Below, piece after piece: positions 9,613 through 16,418 of a DNA stretch of 37,635 nt. The position numbers and the translations under genes were made by a program. The stretch covers positions 1 through 37,635 of the forward strand of contig CACDNJ010000003.1 in NCBI GenBank assembly GCA_902554135.1, written 5' to 3'. The notes under the pieces are model-generated. The model made no database searches. It was not told the DNA's origin and was given only the letters and a program-made list of their open reading frames with translations. This DNA is from an uncultured Pelagibacteraceae bacterium (lineage in GTDB: Bacteria; Pseudomonadota; Alphaproteobacteria; Pelagibacterales; Pelagibacteraceae). Numbering within the stretch: the first letter of the stretch is position 1; the number at the start of each line of letters is the position of its first letter.

Positions 9613-10218
9613 ATGAAAAAAATTTTAGTAGTCCTAGTTTTAAGTTTGTTTTTAACAACTCCGTTCCAGGCGGATGATATCCAAGACTTTGAAATTGAAG
9701 GATTAAGTGTCGGAGAAAGTTTATTAAAATATTATAGTAAAGTAGAAATAAAAAATAAATCTAGTAAAGATATAGCAACTTTTTACAAAGATAAATTTAT
9801 AGCAATCTGGTTTGATTCTTTTTCGTTAAAAGAATATGACCAGTTAGCTGTTACTTATAAGGTTAAAGACAATGAGCATAAAATTCATGAAATAAAAGGT
9901 ACCAAAGATTTCCCTGATAATGTTAAAGAATGTATTAAACAAAGAAACCAGATAATAGAAGAAATCTCTTCGTTATTTAAAAATTCGGAAAAAATAGATG
10001 CTGGAGAAAGAGATTATGGAGCAGATCCAACCGGAGAGAGCAAAACTTATTCTGTATATTTTTATCCGAAAGACGGAGGATATGTAGAAGTGTCTTGTTA
10101 TCACACGACTGATAAACTGTACAAAGAACATGGATGGAAAGGTGGTCTTGTTGTAAACATTGGTACAGAAGAGTTCAGTACATTTTTAACGGAAGAATAC
10201 TATAAACACCTTAAATAA
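9613..10218 (+). CDS. Secreted DDIRD/IGDSLL-family protein, copy 5
   Basis: Fifth tandem member, function unknown. The signal peptide MKKILVVLVLSLFLTTPFQA precedes DDIQDFEIEGLSVGESLLKYYSK. The body shows YDQLAVTYKVKDNEHKIHEI, the first cysteine in KECIKQRNQIIEEIS, the DYGADPTGESK turn also seen in copies 2 and 3, and EVSCYHT with the second cysteine. It ends EEYYKHLK, four residues beyond the normal tail. It follows copy 4 by five bases and is last in the array. Confidence 0.8.
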   Translation: MKKILVVLVLSLFLTTPFQADDIQDFEIEGLSVGESLLKYYSKVEIKNKSSKDIATFYKDKFIAIWFDSFSLKEYDQLAVTYKVKDNEHKIHEIKGTKDFPDNVKECIKQRNQIIEEISSLFKNSEKIDAGERDYGADPTGESKTYSVYFYPKDGGYVEVSCYHTTDKLYKEHGWKGGLVVNIGTEEFSTFLTEEYYKHLK

Positions 10219-10234
10219 AAAAAAACCCCTAAAG

Positions 10235-10299
10235 ATTGTGAACAATTAAGAATTTAATGGTCTATAAAAAGTAGATTTTTCAGGTATAATTATTTTGTT
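10235..10299 (+). promoter_or_regulatory. Probable promoter region of the caspase/trypsin gene pair
   Basis: The 81-base gap before the caspase gene holds a perfect TATAAT at 10285-10290, ending nine bases before the GTG start. A short dyad ATTGT-GA-ACAAT lies at 10235-10246. There is no good -35 hexamer at the usual distance and no Shine-Dalgarno site. A start about seven bases after the -10 box would leave a leader of only a few bases. Inferred from position and consensus only. Confidence 0.45.
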
Positions 10300-12225
10300 G
10301 TGAAAAGATTATTTGTATATCTTTTTTTAATATTTTTTATTAGCGGCGGTTTTGGATGGTCTGCTTACATCACTAAAAAGTCAGATACATCTAAGTCGGT
10401 CGAAAAAATTGAAAAAGATTATGCTAATGGTAAAATAAGTAAATCTGAATGTATTAAGAAAAAATCTAAAATTTTAAAGCTAGCAAAAGTATCACAGACC
10501 ATCTGTGATAACGTTACCGTTAAAGTTGTTAAAAAATCGAAATATATTCAAAAGAAATCAAAAGAAGAAAAAAAAGTTGAATATATAAAGAAAAAAGAGA
10601 AAAAAGAGAAAAAGATAAAGAAAAAATTTACAGATAAAAAAAAGAAATTATCTAAAAAAGTTAAAAAATGGATAAGTAAAAAAGTAAAAAAAGAAAAAAA
10701 ACATTACAAAACTATAGCAAGTCTTCCAAAATCTGATTTTTACTTTACAGCCGTAGACGAAGAGGGGAATACATACATTGGTTATACAAATACTAAAATA
10801 AGTGATGGTAGAGAAGTTTCTGAAGGTAAAGGTTTTCAGGATGATAAAAAAACACAATGCAATGTTCTATCCGAAGTTCTTAAAAGCACAACAGAACGTA
10901 TGACAGGGAGCGTGATCATTAAGTGCCCTACCAAGGAATTTATAGGGTCATGGACACAGACAGGAACCCTAGGTTTCGGACGAGCACAATCTGCTAAAAC
11001 ATTTTTAGATTTTTCTTTTTCGGTAAGCAGAAAAGATGCAATTGCTTCATTGAAAAATAAAAAGAAAGAAAGCAAAGAAACAAAACAATTAGTTAAGCTT
11101 GAAGAAAAAAATTATGAAGAAAAAGACAATATTAAACCAGTTATAACTATTTCCTATAACAACAATTGGTTTTCTTCAAAAAATCATAAAGAAGTTAATA
11201 TAAAAAAATACCAAGGAAAATGTTCTATAACAGGAATAGTTTCTGACAAAGGAGGGTCGTCAAAAGAAGCATTAAATCTCATAGCTGAGGATAAAAATTC
11301 AAAAAATAGAAAAAAAGTTTCTTTAGATGGAGATACTGGAAGGTTTCAATTCAATTGCCAGAATTGGAAATCAGAAAAATTGTATTTAGTTGCAACTGAT
11401 TCTTCAGGTAATTCTAAAGACTTTCTAATTAATATAGAAAACCTTTCCGATTCTAAGGAACTTGTTTCTAAAGAATTTGTTAACAAAGCAAATTATTATG
11501 CTTTGCTTATAGGAAATAGCAATTATAAAAATTGGGAACCATTAATTTCACCCATCAATGATGTTGAAGAAATTGGAAAAGTTCTTAGAAACAAATATAA
11601 ATTTAAAGAAGTTGTGATCTTAAAAGACGCAACTAAAGAAGAAATTGAAGAAGGAATTGAAAACATGGCAGATTTAGTAAAAAGCAATGACAATTTACTA
11701 ATTTATTATTCAGGTCATGGACAAACAAGGGTTAAAGAGGGTGATGGAAAACAAAAATTTTACTGGATACCCATTAACGGAAAAAAGGAATTTAGTAATA
11801 GAACCTGGTTATCTACCGGATACATAAAAGATATGGCTGATAACTTTAGTGCAAGACATGTTTTACTAATGGTGGATAGTTGTTTTGCAGGAGCCTTTAT
11901 TACTAAAGGCAATACTTTATATTCAAAAGAAGAGTTGGCTAATGTTGCCGTTGAAACACTAAGAAAAAATGTCGATAGAATTGGAAGAGAATATATTTCA
12001 TCGGGAAATATTGAAGAAGTGGAAGATACCAGTGGAAAATATTCTGCTTTTGCAAGAGCCTTTATCACGGAATTAGAAAATAACGATGGACATTTAATGA
12101 CCCCAAAATTATTCCTTAATTTAAAAATGTTTGTTGAAGGAAAAACTCAGCAAGATCCTCAACATTATTTTATTAAAGGTGTAAGTCATAGTAAGGGTAG
12201 ATTTGTTTTTTCAAAAGGAGGATAA
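10300..12225 (+). CDS. Exported caspase-fold (C14/metacaspase-like) protease with Ig-like domain
   Basis: Cysteine protease of the caspase clan, likely acting outside the cytoplasm. The GTG start gives a hydrophobic export signal (residues 1-22). Residues 28-140 are extremely lysine-rich. Residues 145-250 form an unrecognised domain with cysteines at 187 and 209, and about 278-380 resemble a bacterial Ig-like beta-sandwich ending in VATDSSGNS. The caspase domain begins at YYALLIGNSNY near 399 and carries the catalytic dyad H473 (YYSGHG) and C528 (VDSCFAGAF). Both key residues are present, so it should be active. The trypsin-like gene follows three bases after the stop, with a strong ribosome site inside the end of this gene. 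Natural substrates are unknown; caspase-family prokaryotic enzymes often cut after basic residues. Confidence 0.88.
   Translation: MKRLFVYLFLIFFISGGFGWSAYITKKSDTSKSVEKIEKDYANGKISKSECIKKKSKILKLAKVSQTICDNVTVKVVKKSKYIQKKSKEEKKVEYIKKKEKKEKKIKKKFTDKKKKLSKKVKKWISKKVKKEKKHYKTIASLPKSDFYFTAVDEEGNTYIGYTNTKISDGREVSEGKGFQDDKKTQCNVLSEVLKSTTERMTGSVIIKCPTKEFIGSWTQTGTLGFGRAQSAKTFLDFSFSVSRKDAIASLKNKKKESKETKQLVKLEEKNYEEKDNIKPVITISYNNNWFSSKNHKEVNIKKYQGKCSITGIVSDKGGSSKEALNLIAEDKNSKNRKKVSLDGDTGRFQFNCQNWKSEKLYLVATDSSGNSKDFLINIENLSDSKELVSKEFVNKANYYALLIGNSNYKNWEPLISPINDVEEIGKVLRNKYKFKEVVILKDATKEEIEEGIENMADLVKSNDNLLIYYSGHGQTRVKEGDGKQKFYWIPINGKKEFSNRTWLSTGYIKDMADNFSARHVLLMVDSCFAGAFITKGNTLYSKEELANVAVETLRKNVDRIGREYISSGNIEEVEDTSGKYSAFARAFITELENNDGHLMTPKLFLNLKMFVEGKTQQDPQHYFIKGVSHSKGRFVFSKGG
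12214..12222 (+). promoter_or_regulatory. Strong Shine-Dalgarno site for the trypsin-like gene
   Basis: AAAGGAGGA overlaps the end of the caspase gene and lies six bases before the GTG at 12229. In a window where ribosome sites are mostly weak or absent, this near-perfect site supports the GTG start and efficient translation of the second protease from the shared transcript. Confidence 0.7.
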
Positions 12226-12228
12226 ATA

Positions 12229-13536
12229 GTGAGATTTGTACTTTTGTTAATTATTTCAATTTTTTTTATTTTTCCATCTTATGCTTTAGAAAAATATTTA
12301 AGTCTAGATAGACCTTATACCTCAAAAAATTTAAAGAAGGAGAACATCAAATTAAGTTTAAACAACATGGTGAGATCTAATAAAATTGATACTTTAAATA
12401 AACATTTAAATCGAATGGAAAAATTAAATAACTATGTAGCAAGAAAAGAAATTAAAAAAGAAAAAAGGAAAAAATATAAAGGTTTAGTTCAAGACCTTTA
12501 TAAGCAAAAAGCAGATAGCGTAGTTTATATTGGAAATCCAGCTGGGAAAGGGGGTTCTGGCTCAGGTTTTGTAATTGATAGCAAAAAAGGTCATATAATA
12601 ACTAATTGGCATGTGATTGAAGGTTCAAAAACAGTTTATGTTTGGTTCAAACCAAAAGACCTAAAGGATATGGAAGAAGATAGGTTAATTCAGCAAACTA
12701 AATTTGAAGGAACTGTTATCAAAACAAACAGGAAAAAGGATCTTGCATTAGTCAAAGTTGAAAAAATTCCAATAGGTATAAAACCCTTACAGTTTGGAAA
12801 AACTGTTAATGTACCAATAGGTTCCACGGTATATGCGATAGGACACCCCCGGGGTCTTACATGGACTTTTAATTCTGGGATGGTTACCCAAATTAGAGCA
12901 AAATATCGATGGAGAGGCGGAAATGATAGACACATGGCCAATGTAATTCAACACGAAGTACCTTTAAACCCAGGAAATTCTGGTGGACCACTATTCAATG
13001 AAAGGGGTCAGTTAGTGGGTGTCAATTCTTTTTCAGATGGTAAATCATCAGAACTTATAAATTTTTCTGTTGCAGTTGAAGAAGTAGAAAGTTTTTTAAA
13101 AGAGAAACAGAAAGTAATAAAAAAAAAGAAAAACAAATATATTCAAAAAAAGAAAAAACCGACCTGGATAAAGAAAAAATCTAAAAACAAACAATCTGGT
13201 GATATAACAAAAGAGATGAAAAAAGATTATCCAAATTCTATTGCGGATGATCACAATAAAAACGGCATAGAAGATACATGGTATGTAGACGACAATAAAA
13301 ACGGAAAAATTGATACAGCCTTTGTTGATGATAATGAGGATGGAATTATAGAAGCAATTTTAATAGATAAGGATGAGAACGGAAAATGGGATTTTCTGTT
13401 TGTAGATGAAGATTTAGATGGTAATCCAGATTTGGCATTTTTTGATAAAAATCAAGATGGAAAATATGATATTGTTGCCTATGATTATAATCAAGACGGA
13501 GAATGGGACAAGTTCGAAGACGTCAAAGCTTCTTAA
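12229..13536 (+). CDS. Exported trypsin-like (HtrA/S1C-type) serine protease with 13-residue acidic repeats
   Basis: Serine endopeptidase, predicted periplasmic or secreted. The signal peptide is MRFVLLLIISIFFIFPSYA. The protease domain spans about residues 95-290 with the full triad: H128 in TNWHVIEG, D171 in KKDLALV and S251 in NPGNSGGPLF. There is no PDZ domain. Instead a lysine-rich linker (about 295-332) leads to seven repeats with glycines at 346, 359, 372, 385, 398, 411 and 424, a period of exactly 13 residues, each of the form D-x-N-x-(D/N)-G-x-x-(D/E) plus a short hydrophobic strand. These resemble calcium-binding loops. It is three bases from the caspase gene and shares the KYIQKK string with that protein's basic segment, suggesting a functional pair. 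Confidence 0.88.
   Translation: MRFVLLLIISIFFIFPSYALEKYLSLDRPYTSKNLKKENIKLSLNNMVRSNKIDTLNKHLNRMEKLNNYVARKEIKKEKRKKYKGLVQDLYKQKADSVVYIGNPAGKGGSGSGFVIDSKKGHIITNWHVIEGSKTVYVWFKPKDLKDMEEDRLIQQTKFEGTVIKTNRKKDLALVKVEKIPIGIKPLQFGKTVNVPIGSTVYAIGHPRGLTWTFNSGMVTQIRAKYRWRGGNDRHMANVIQHEVPLNPGNSGGPLFNERGQLVGVNSFSDGKSSELINFSVAVEEVESFLKEKQKVIKKKKNKYIQKKKKPTWIKKKSKNKQSGDITKEMKKDYPNSIADDHNKNGIEDTWYVDDNKNGKIDTAFVDDNEDGIIEAILIDKDENGKWDFLFVDEDLDGNPDLAFFDKNQDGKYDIVAYDYNQDGEWDKFEDVKAS
13249..13521 (+). repeat. Seven tandem 39-base repeats encoding 13-residue Ca-loop-like units
   Basis: In-frame tandem units within the 3' end of the trypsin-like gene. The glycine of each unit recurs every 39 bases. At the DNA level the units share the GAT-x-AAT-x-GAT-GGA pattern but are diverged, so this is an old protein repeat rather than a fresh DNA duplication. 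Confidence 0.85.
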
Positions 13537-13539
13537 AAT

Positions 13540-14010
13540 TTAAATTTTCTTTATATCCACAACACTTTTTAATTTTAAAATTTTATCTTCTAGTTTTTTG
13601 ATAGCTTCTCCAATTTCTTTTCTTTCCAAAGGCGAGATTTCTTGACCTCTGTCACTTTTAGGATTGTATGCTTCGGTTATTACTTCAGTTAATTTTCCGT
13701 GAAGAATAGTAAATCTGACCAACATTTCGCTTATGCTTGATTCTTTGTTAGAATCTAAGCCTTTAAATTCTTGTGAAATCATAAATTCGTGAGCAGTAAA
13801 AAGTGGAGGAGCCTTATGTTTTTTTATACAAGCTTTATCAAGTTTAAAGGAATCGTTGTGGTCTATCTCTTGGGGTTGATCAGGATCGCTGCATTTTCTC
13901 AAATAAGAAACACTTTTTCCTATGGCTTCCTGAATTTCTTCTTCGTTTAGGATTTTAATAACTTCTTCGATGCCTTTTTCTATAGATGCAGTTTTTCTAA
14001 TTTTTGCCAT
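13540..14010 (-). CDS. Small hypothetical protein, possible DNA-binding regulator
   Basis: Cytoplasmic 156-residue protein without a signal peptide or membrane segment. The motif GKSVSYLRKCSDPDQP near residues 31-46, followed by IDHNDSFKLDKACIKK, resembles the N-terminal part of phage-type regulators in which a helical element is followed by SDPD. This is recalled similarity, not a search result. The C-terminal 50 residues are helical and charged (ERKEIGEAIKKLEDKILKL), possibly a dimerisation coil. It converges with the trypsin-like gene (three-base gap) and is divergent from the ion-channel gene 86 bases away, a common place for a local regulator. Function is unproven. Confidence 0.6.
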   Translation of the reverse strand: MAKIRKTASIEKGIEEVIKILNEEEIQEAIGKSVSYLRKCSDPDQPQEIDHNDSFKLDKACIKKHKAPPLFTAHEFMISQEFKGLDSNKESSISEMLVRFTILHGKLTEVITEAYNPKSDRGQEISPLERKEIGEAIKKLEDKILKLKSVVDIKKI

Positions 14011-14085
14011 CTTGCATAAAAATTCTAAACTAAAAAAAGCACAATATCTACACTTATTAGCACTTTTGAAAAGCTTAGCAGTTGT

Positions 14086-14091
14086 TATAAT
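14086..14091 (+). promoter_or_regulatory. -10 box directly before the ion-channel gene
   Basis: Perfect TATAAT six bases before the ATG at 14097. A transcript starting about seven bases after the box would begin at or next to the start codon, so the mRNA would be leaderless. TTGAAA at 14066-14071 is only 14 bases upstream of the box, too close for a standard -35. No ribosome site is present. Confidence 0.5.
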
Positions 14092-14096
14092 ATTTG

Positions 14097-15494
14097 ATGT
14101 TTTTGAAAAGAGTTTTTGTAATTATTTTTCTATCACTATTTTTTAGTCAGACTTCCTATCTTACTCTGCTAGCTGATCCCTGTACAAATTTTAAAGAGGC
14201 AGTTAATGCAAAAAGTGTGAATCCTTATCCTACGGAAAGTGTAAATCATGTCGGAATTTATTTTGATTATGATTGGGATAAATCAAATAAAAAAATTATA
14301 AAAAGAGATAAAAATAATTTTCCAATAGTCAGTATATCTATATGGAAGGAACTATCCGAGGGAACTGTACTCAAATCTCATAATGGCACCAACCTCTCTT
14401 TCTTAGATGATGATTCTTTATACAAACGTATTGATACAATTTCAGATTCTTCTGTTATAGAATATTTTGATGAAAATAAGAAAATTAATAAGATCAAAGT
14501 TTCAAAGAAAACTTTTAACATCATTGAATTTTTTTTCGACGATTTTTTTATTAATACAATAGGATCTATAGAGGCAAAAGAAGGTTTTTATGAATTAGAT
14601 TATAATTTTGATTTTTTTTACATAAGGCCAGATCTTGAAAAAGAAGGAAAGCTTTTAAAAGGCGACAGCTGTACTTTTAAAGAAGAAGAATTAAAAAAAC
14701 TATATTTTCCTCATAAGAATATAGTCTTAAAACAATTTGATATAGATAAAGACAAAGTATCTAGTAGAATGTCTTTTGAATGGATCGAAGAATGGGAAGA
14801 AGTTATTCTAGTACAAACAACAAGGGGTACTGCTAAACTAAGAGAAGTTTTTGATTTTTCTAAATTTCCTTTTGATAAACAAGTTCTGCATATACCCATT
14901 GAATCTTTAAAAAGAAATAAAATGGAAAAAGAAATTCCAACAATCTTTCGTATAAACCCTTCCGGAGATGTATATAAAGAACTGCTCCAGTATAAAAAAT
15001 ATAACTATTTACAAGAATGGAAAGTAACAGATATTGATCTCTATAATTTTTGGCATACAGACAAGACTGGATTAAGTGATACGGTAGTTATGGAAATTCT
15101 TATTGAAAGAAATGCAAAGTATTATATTTTTAAAATTATCTTACCAGTATTGTTAATCTTGATAGTTGCTTGGAGCGTATTGTGGATTCCAGCAAGAGAG
15201 GAATGGGTAGAATCTAGATTAACAACCTCAATCGTTGCCTTACTTTCACTGATTGCTTATAACTTTGTTTTTCAGGATGATATTCCCAAACTAGATATAT
15301 TAACTAGTTTGGATAAATTTGTACTCTTATCTTACATATTTTGTGCAATACCGATTTTCACCACTATATTTTTAAGTAGGTTTATCGACAGAGGTTCTGG
15401 AAGTCAGAAACGAGCTACCCGAAGAAATAGAGTAATTCGCTATGTGGGCGGAGCTGCATATATTTTTGGTACTTTAACGATATTTTTTTTATAA
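14097..15494 (+). CDS. Prokaryotic pentameric ligand-gated ion channel (Cys-loop receptor family)
   Basis: Subunit of a homopentameric channel in the cytoplasmic membrane. The ATG at 14097 is chosen over an adjoining TTG, giving 465 residues with a signal peptide (to about residue 26). The ligand-binding domain contains the family motif FPFDKQ at 257-262 within FDFSKFPFDKQVLHIPIES. Four helices follow: M1 about 341-364 ending in WIP, M2 about 372-392 (ESRLTTSIVALLSLIAYNF), M3 about 404-428 and M4 about 447-465. Aligned by eye to GLIC, M2 has E at -2', T at 2', V at 6' and L at 9'; the -2' glutamate predicts cation selectivity. The extracellular part is about 150 residues longer than in GLIC (465 against about 317 in total). 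The ligand is unknown. Confidence 0.9.
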   Translation: MFLKRVFVIIFLSLFFSQTSYLTLLADPCTNFKEAVNAKSVNPYPTESVNHVGIYFDYDWDKSNKKIIKRDKNNFPIVSISIWKELSEGTVLKSHNGTNLSFLDDDSLYKRIDTISDSSVIEYFDENKKINKIKVSKKTFNIIEFFFDDFFINTIGSIEAKEGFYELDYNFDFFYIRPDLEKEGKLLKGDSCTFKEEELKKLYFPHKNIVLKQFDIDKDKVSSRMSFEWIEEWEEVILVQTTRGTAKLREVFDFSKFPFDKQVLHIPIESLKRNKMEKEIPTIFRINPSGDVYKELLQYKKYNYLQEWKVTDIDLYNFWHTDKTGLSDTVVMEILIERNAKYYIFKIILPVLLILIVAWSVLWIPAREEWVESRLTTSIVALLSLIAYNFVFQDDIPKLDILTSLDKFVLLSYIFCAIPIFTTIFLSRFIDRGSGSQKRATRRNRVIRYVGGAAYIFGTLTIFFL

Positions 15495-15521
15495 CTCATA
15501 AAAAATATTTTGCTATTTAAG

Positions 15522-15551
15522 TTATCCAAAATGATGAAGTTTTTTGGATAA
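15522..15551. promoter_or_regulatory. Dyad element A (ATCCA-N16-TGGAT)
   Basis: Inverted repeat TTATCCAAAA / TTTTGGATAA, ten matching bases each side. The inner half-sites ATCCA (15524-15528) and TGGAT (15545-15549) are separated by 16 bases, the same spacing as elements B and C. It lies 27 bases after the ion-channel stop. It is not followed by a T-run, so it does not look like a normal terminator, although it could act as an mRNA 3' hairpin. Confidence 0.5.
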
Positions 15552-15574
15552 ATAATATCCTTATTTTAAGCCAT

Positions 15575-15604
15575 TTGTCCAAAACCACGATTAAAAGTGG
15601 ACAA
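15575..15604. promoter_or_regulatory. Dyad element B (TTGTCCA-N16-TGGACAA) with downstream -10
   Basis: Perfect seven-base half-sites TTGTCCA (15575-15581) and TGGACAA (15598-15604) separated by 16 bases. Its centre is 53 bases from that of element A, close to five DNA turns. GGACAAG is followed after exactly 20 bases by an AT-rich box (TAAATATAAA from 15626) that could be the -10 of the small membrane-protein gene. No -35 hexamer is present, which would fit a promoter needing an activator. Confidence 0.5.
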
Positions 15605-15664
15605 GCAATTCTTTGTGAAAGTTCCTAAATATAAATCATGATTAATAAAAAAAAGGAGAAAAAA

Positions 15665-15886
15665 ATGAAACAAGTAAAAACAAGAGTAGCTGAGGAAAGA
15701 AGCGGAAATCCAGTTCTACAAACTTTTGGCGCGTTGCTAATTGGAGTTGGAATTTTGGATTTTGCTTTATCTTGGGCCGGAACGAACATCACCGGCTTTT
15801 TAGGTCCAATATCAGCATTCACTCCAATGGCCTTTGGTATCGTAGGAGCTGGATTGTATGGCGCTGGATCAGGAGAGGATGAGTAA
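15665..15886 (+). CDS. Small membrane protein of unknown function
   Basis: Protein of 73 residues. The start at 15665 is chosen because AAGGAG (15653-15658) lies six bases before it; an in-frame ATG at 15638 would add MINKKKEKK. A hydrophilic N-terminus with the net-positive segment KQVKTRVAEERSG precedes one long or two short membrane segments (about 16-66, rich in Gly, Ala and Leu), and the protein ends in an acidic tail GSGEDE. It is not recognised. It follows the ion-channel gene on the same strand after dyads A and B and could be an accessory membrane subunit, but nothing in the sequence proves that. Confidence 0.7.
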   Translation: MKQVKTRVAEERSGNPVLQTFGALLIGVGILDFALSWAGTNITGFLGPISAFTPMAFGIVGAGLYGAGSGEDE

Positions 15887-15896
15887 CTAAACAAAT

Positions 15897-15918
15897 CTCC
15901 CCTGAATAATCAGGGGAG
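15897..15918 (+). terminator. Stem-loop between the two small genes
   Basis: CTCCCCTGA (15897-15905) and TCAGGGGAG (15910-15918) form a perfect nine-pair, GC-rich stem with loop ATAA, eight bases after the stop of the small membrane protein. No T-tract follows; the next bases contain the GAAGGAA ribosome site of the next gene. It may terminate partly, protect the 3' end of the upstream message, or control entry to the next start. Confidence 0.55.
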
Positions 15919-15933
15919 AGAAGGAATTTTAAT

Positions 15934-16317
15934 ATGAGGAAAACATTAGGAAATATTATTAGGTTAAAGATCGCATACAGCAAGTTTTTTATTATGCTTA
16001 CTTTTTTAAGTTTGAGCTACACGTATGCACAAGCAGATAATTCTACAACTTACTTAAAGTGCATAGGAAAAAATGGAAAAAATCGTTACTACGGTTTAAC
16101 AGGAAGCCGTCTTAATGGGAATTACAATATTAGAACAAAGAAATTTGGGTGGTCGACAAAGGTTACTAGTTATGGAGAAACATGGATTAATGCTGGCTAT
16201 TATACAATTAACAGAGATACCGGAGTGTTAACATACGACAACTCAATCCATTACAATTGTAATAAAATAAATTTTCAAGAACTACCCCAATTAATTGCGG
16301 AAGGTAAAAAATTTTAG
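15934..16317 (+). CDS. Small secreted protein of unknown function
   Basis: Protein of 127 residues with a long n-region and a hydrophobic core (FFIMLTFLSLSYTYA) ending before QADNSTTYLKC, a typical signal-peptide cut. The mature part of about 90 residues is rich in Tyr, Asn and Thr, has two cysteines (LKCIG and HYNCN) that could form one disulfide, and contains YYTINRDTGVLTYD, a beta-hairpin-like string. The ribosome site GAAGGAA lies eight bases before ATG. It is not recognised. It is followed by a 101-base non-coding gap before the PrsW-type gene. Confidence 0.7.
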   Translation: MRKTLGNIIRLKIAYSKFFIMLTFLSLSYTYAQADNSTTYLKCIGKNGKNRYYGLTGSRLNGNYNIRTKKFGWSTKVTSYGETWINAGYYTINRDTGVLTYDNSIHYNCNKINFQELPQLIAEGKKF

Positions 16318-16418
16318 CTAGAAACATGAAGAAATACACAGTTTATTTTGATAAGAAAATATGATCAGATTGATAAAGAAAATATATACTAAACTTGGGA
16401 TAGAGAGATAATAACAAA

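Noticed and set aside
10300..13536. Idea of a cytoplasmic anti-phage caspase/gasdermin-type system
   Set aside because: Both proteases carry export signals, and no gasdermin-like or nucleotide-sensing gene is seen beside them.
13536..13549. AAAATTTAAATTTT palindrome between the convergent trypsin-like and regulator genes
   Set aside because: All A-T and lacking a loop or T-tract of useful length; too weak to call a bidirectional terminator.
16326..16364. Mini-ORF of 12 codons (MKKYTVYFDKKI) between the small secreted gene and the PrsW-type gene
   Set aside because: No ribosome site, no conservation evidence, and such short frames are expected by chance. The 101-base gap otherwise shows only poorly spaced promoter-like boxes.
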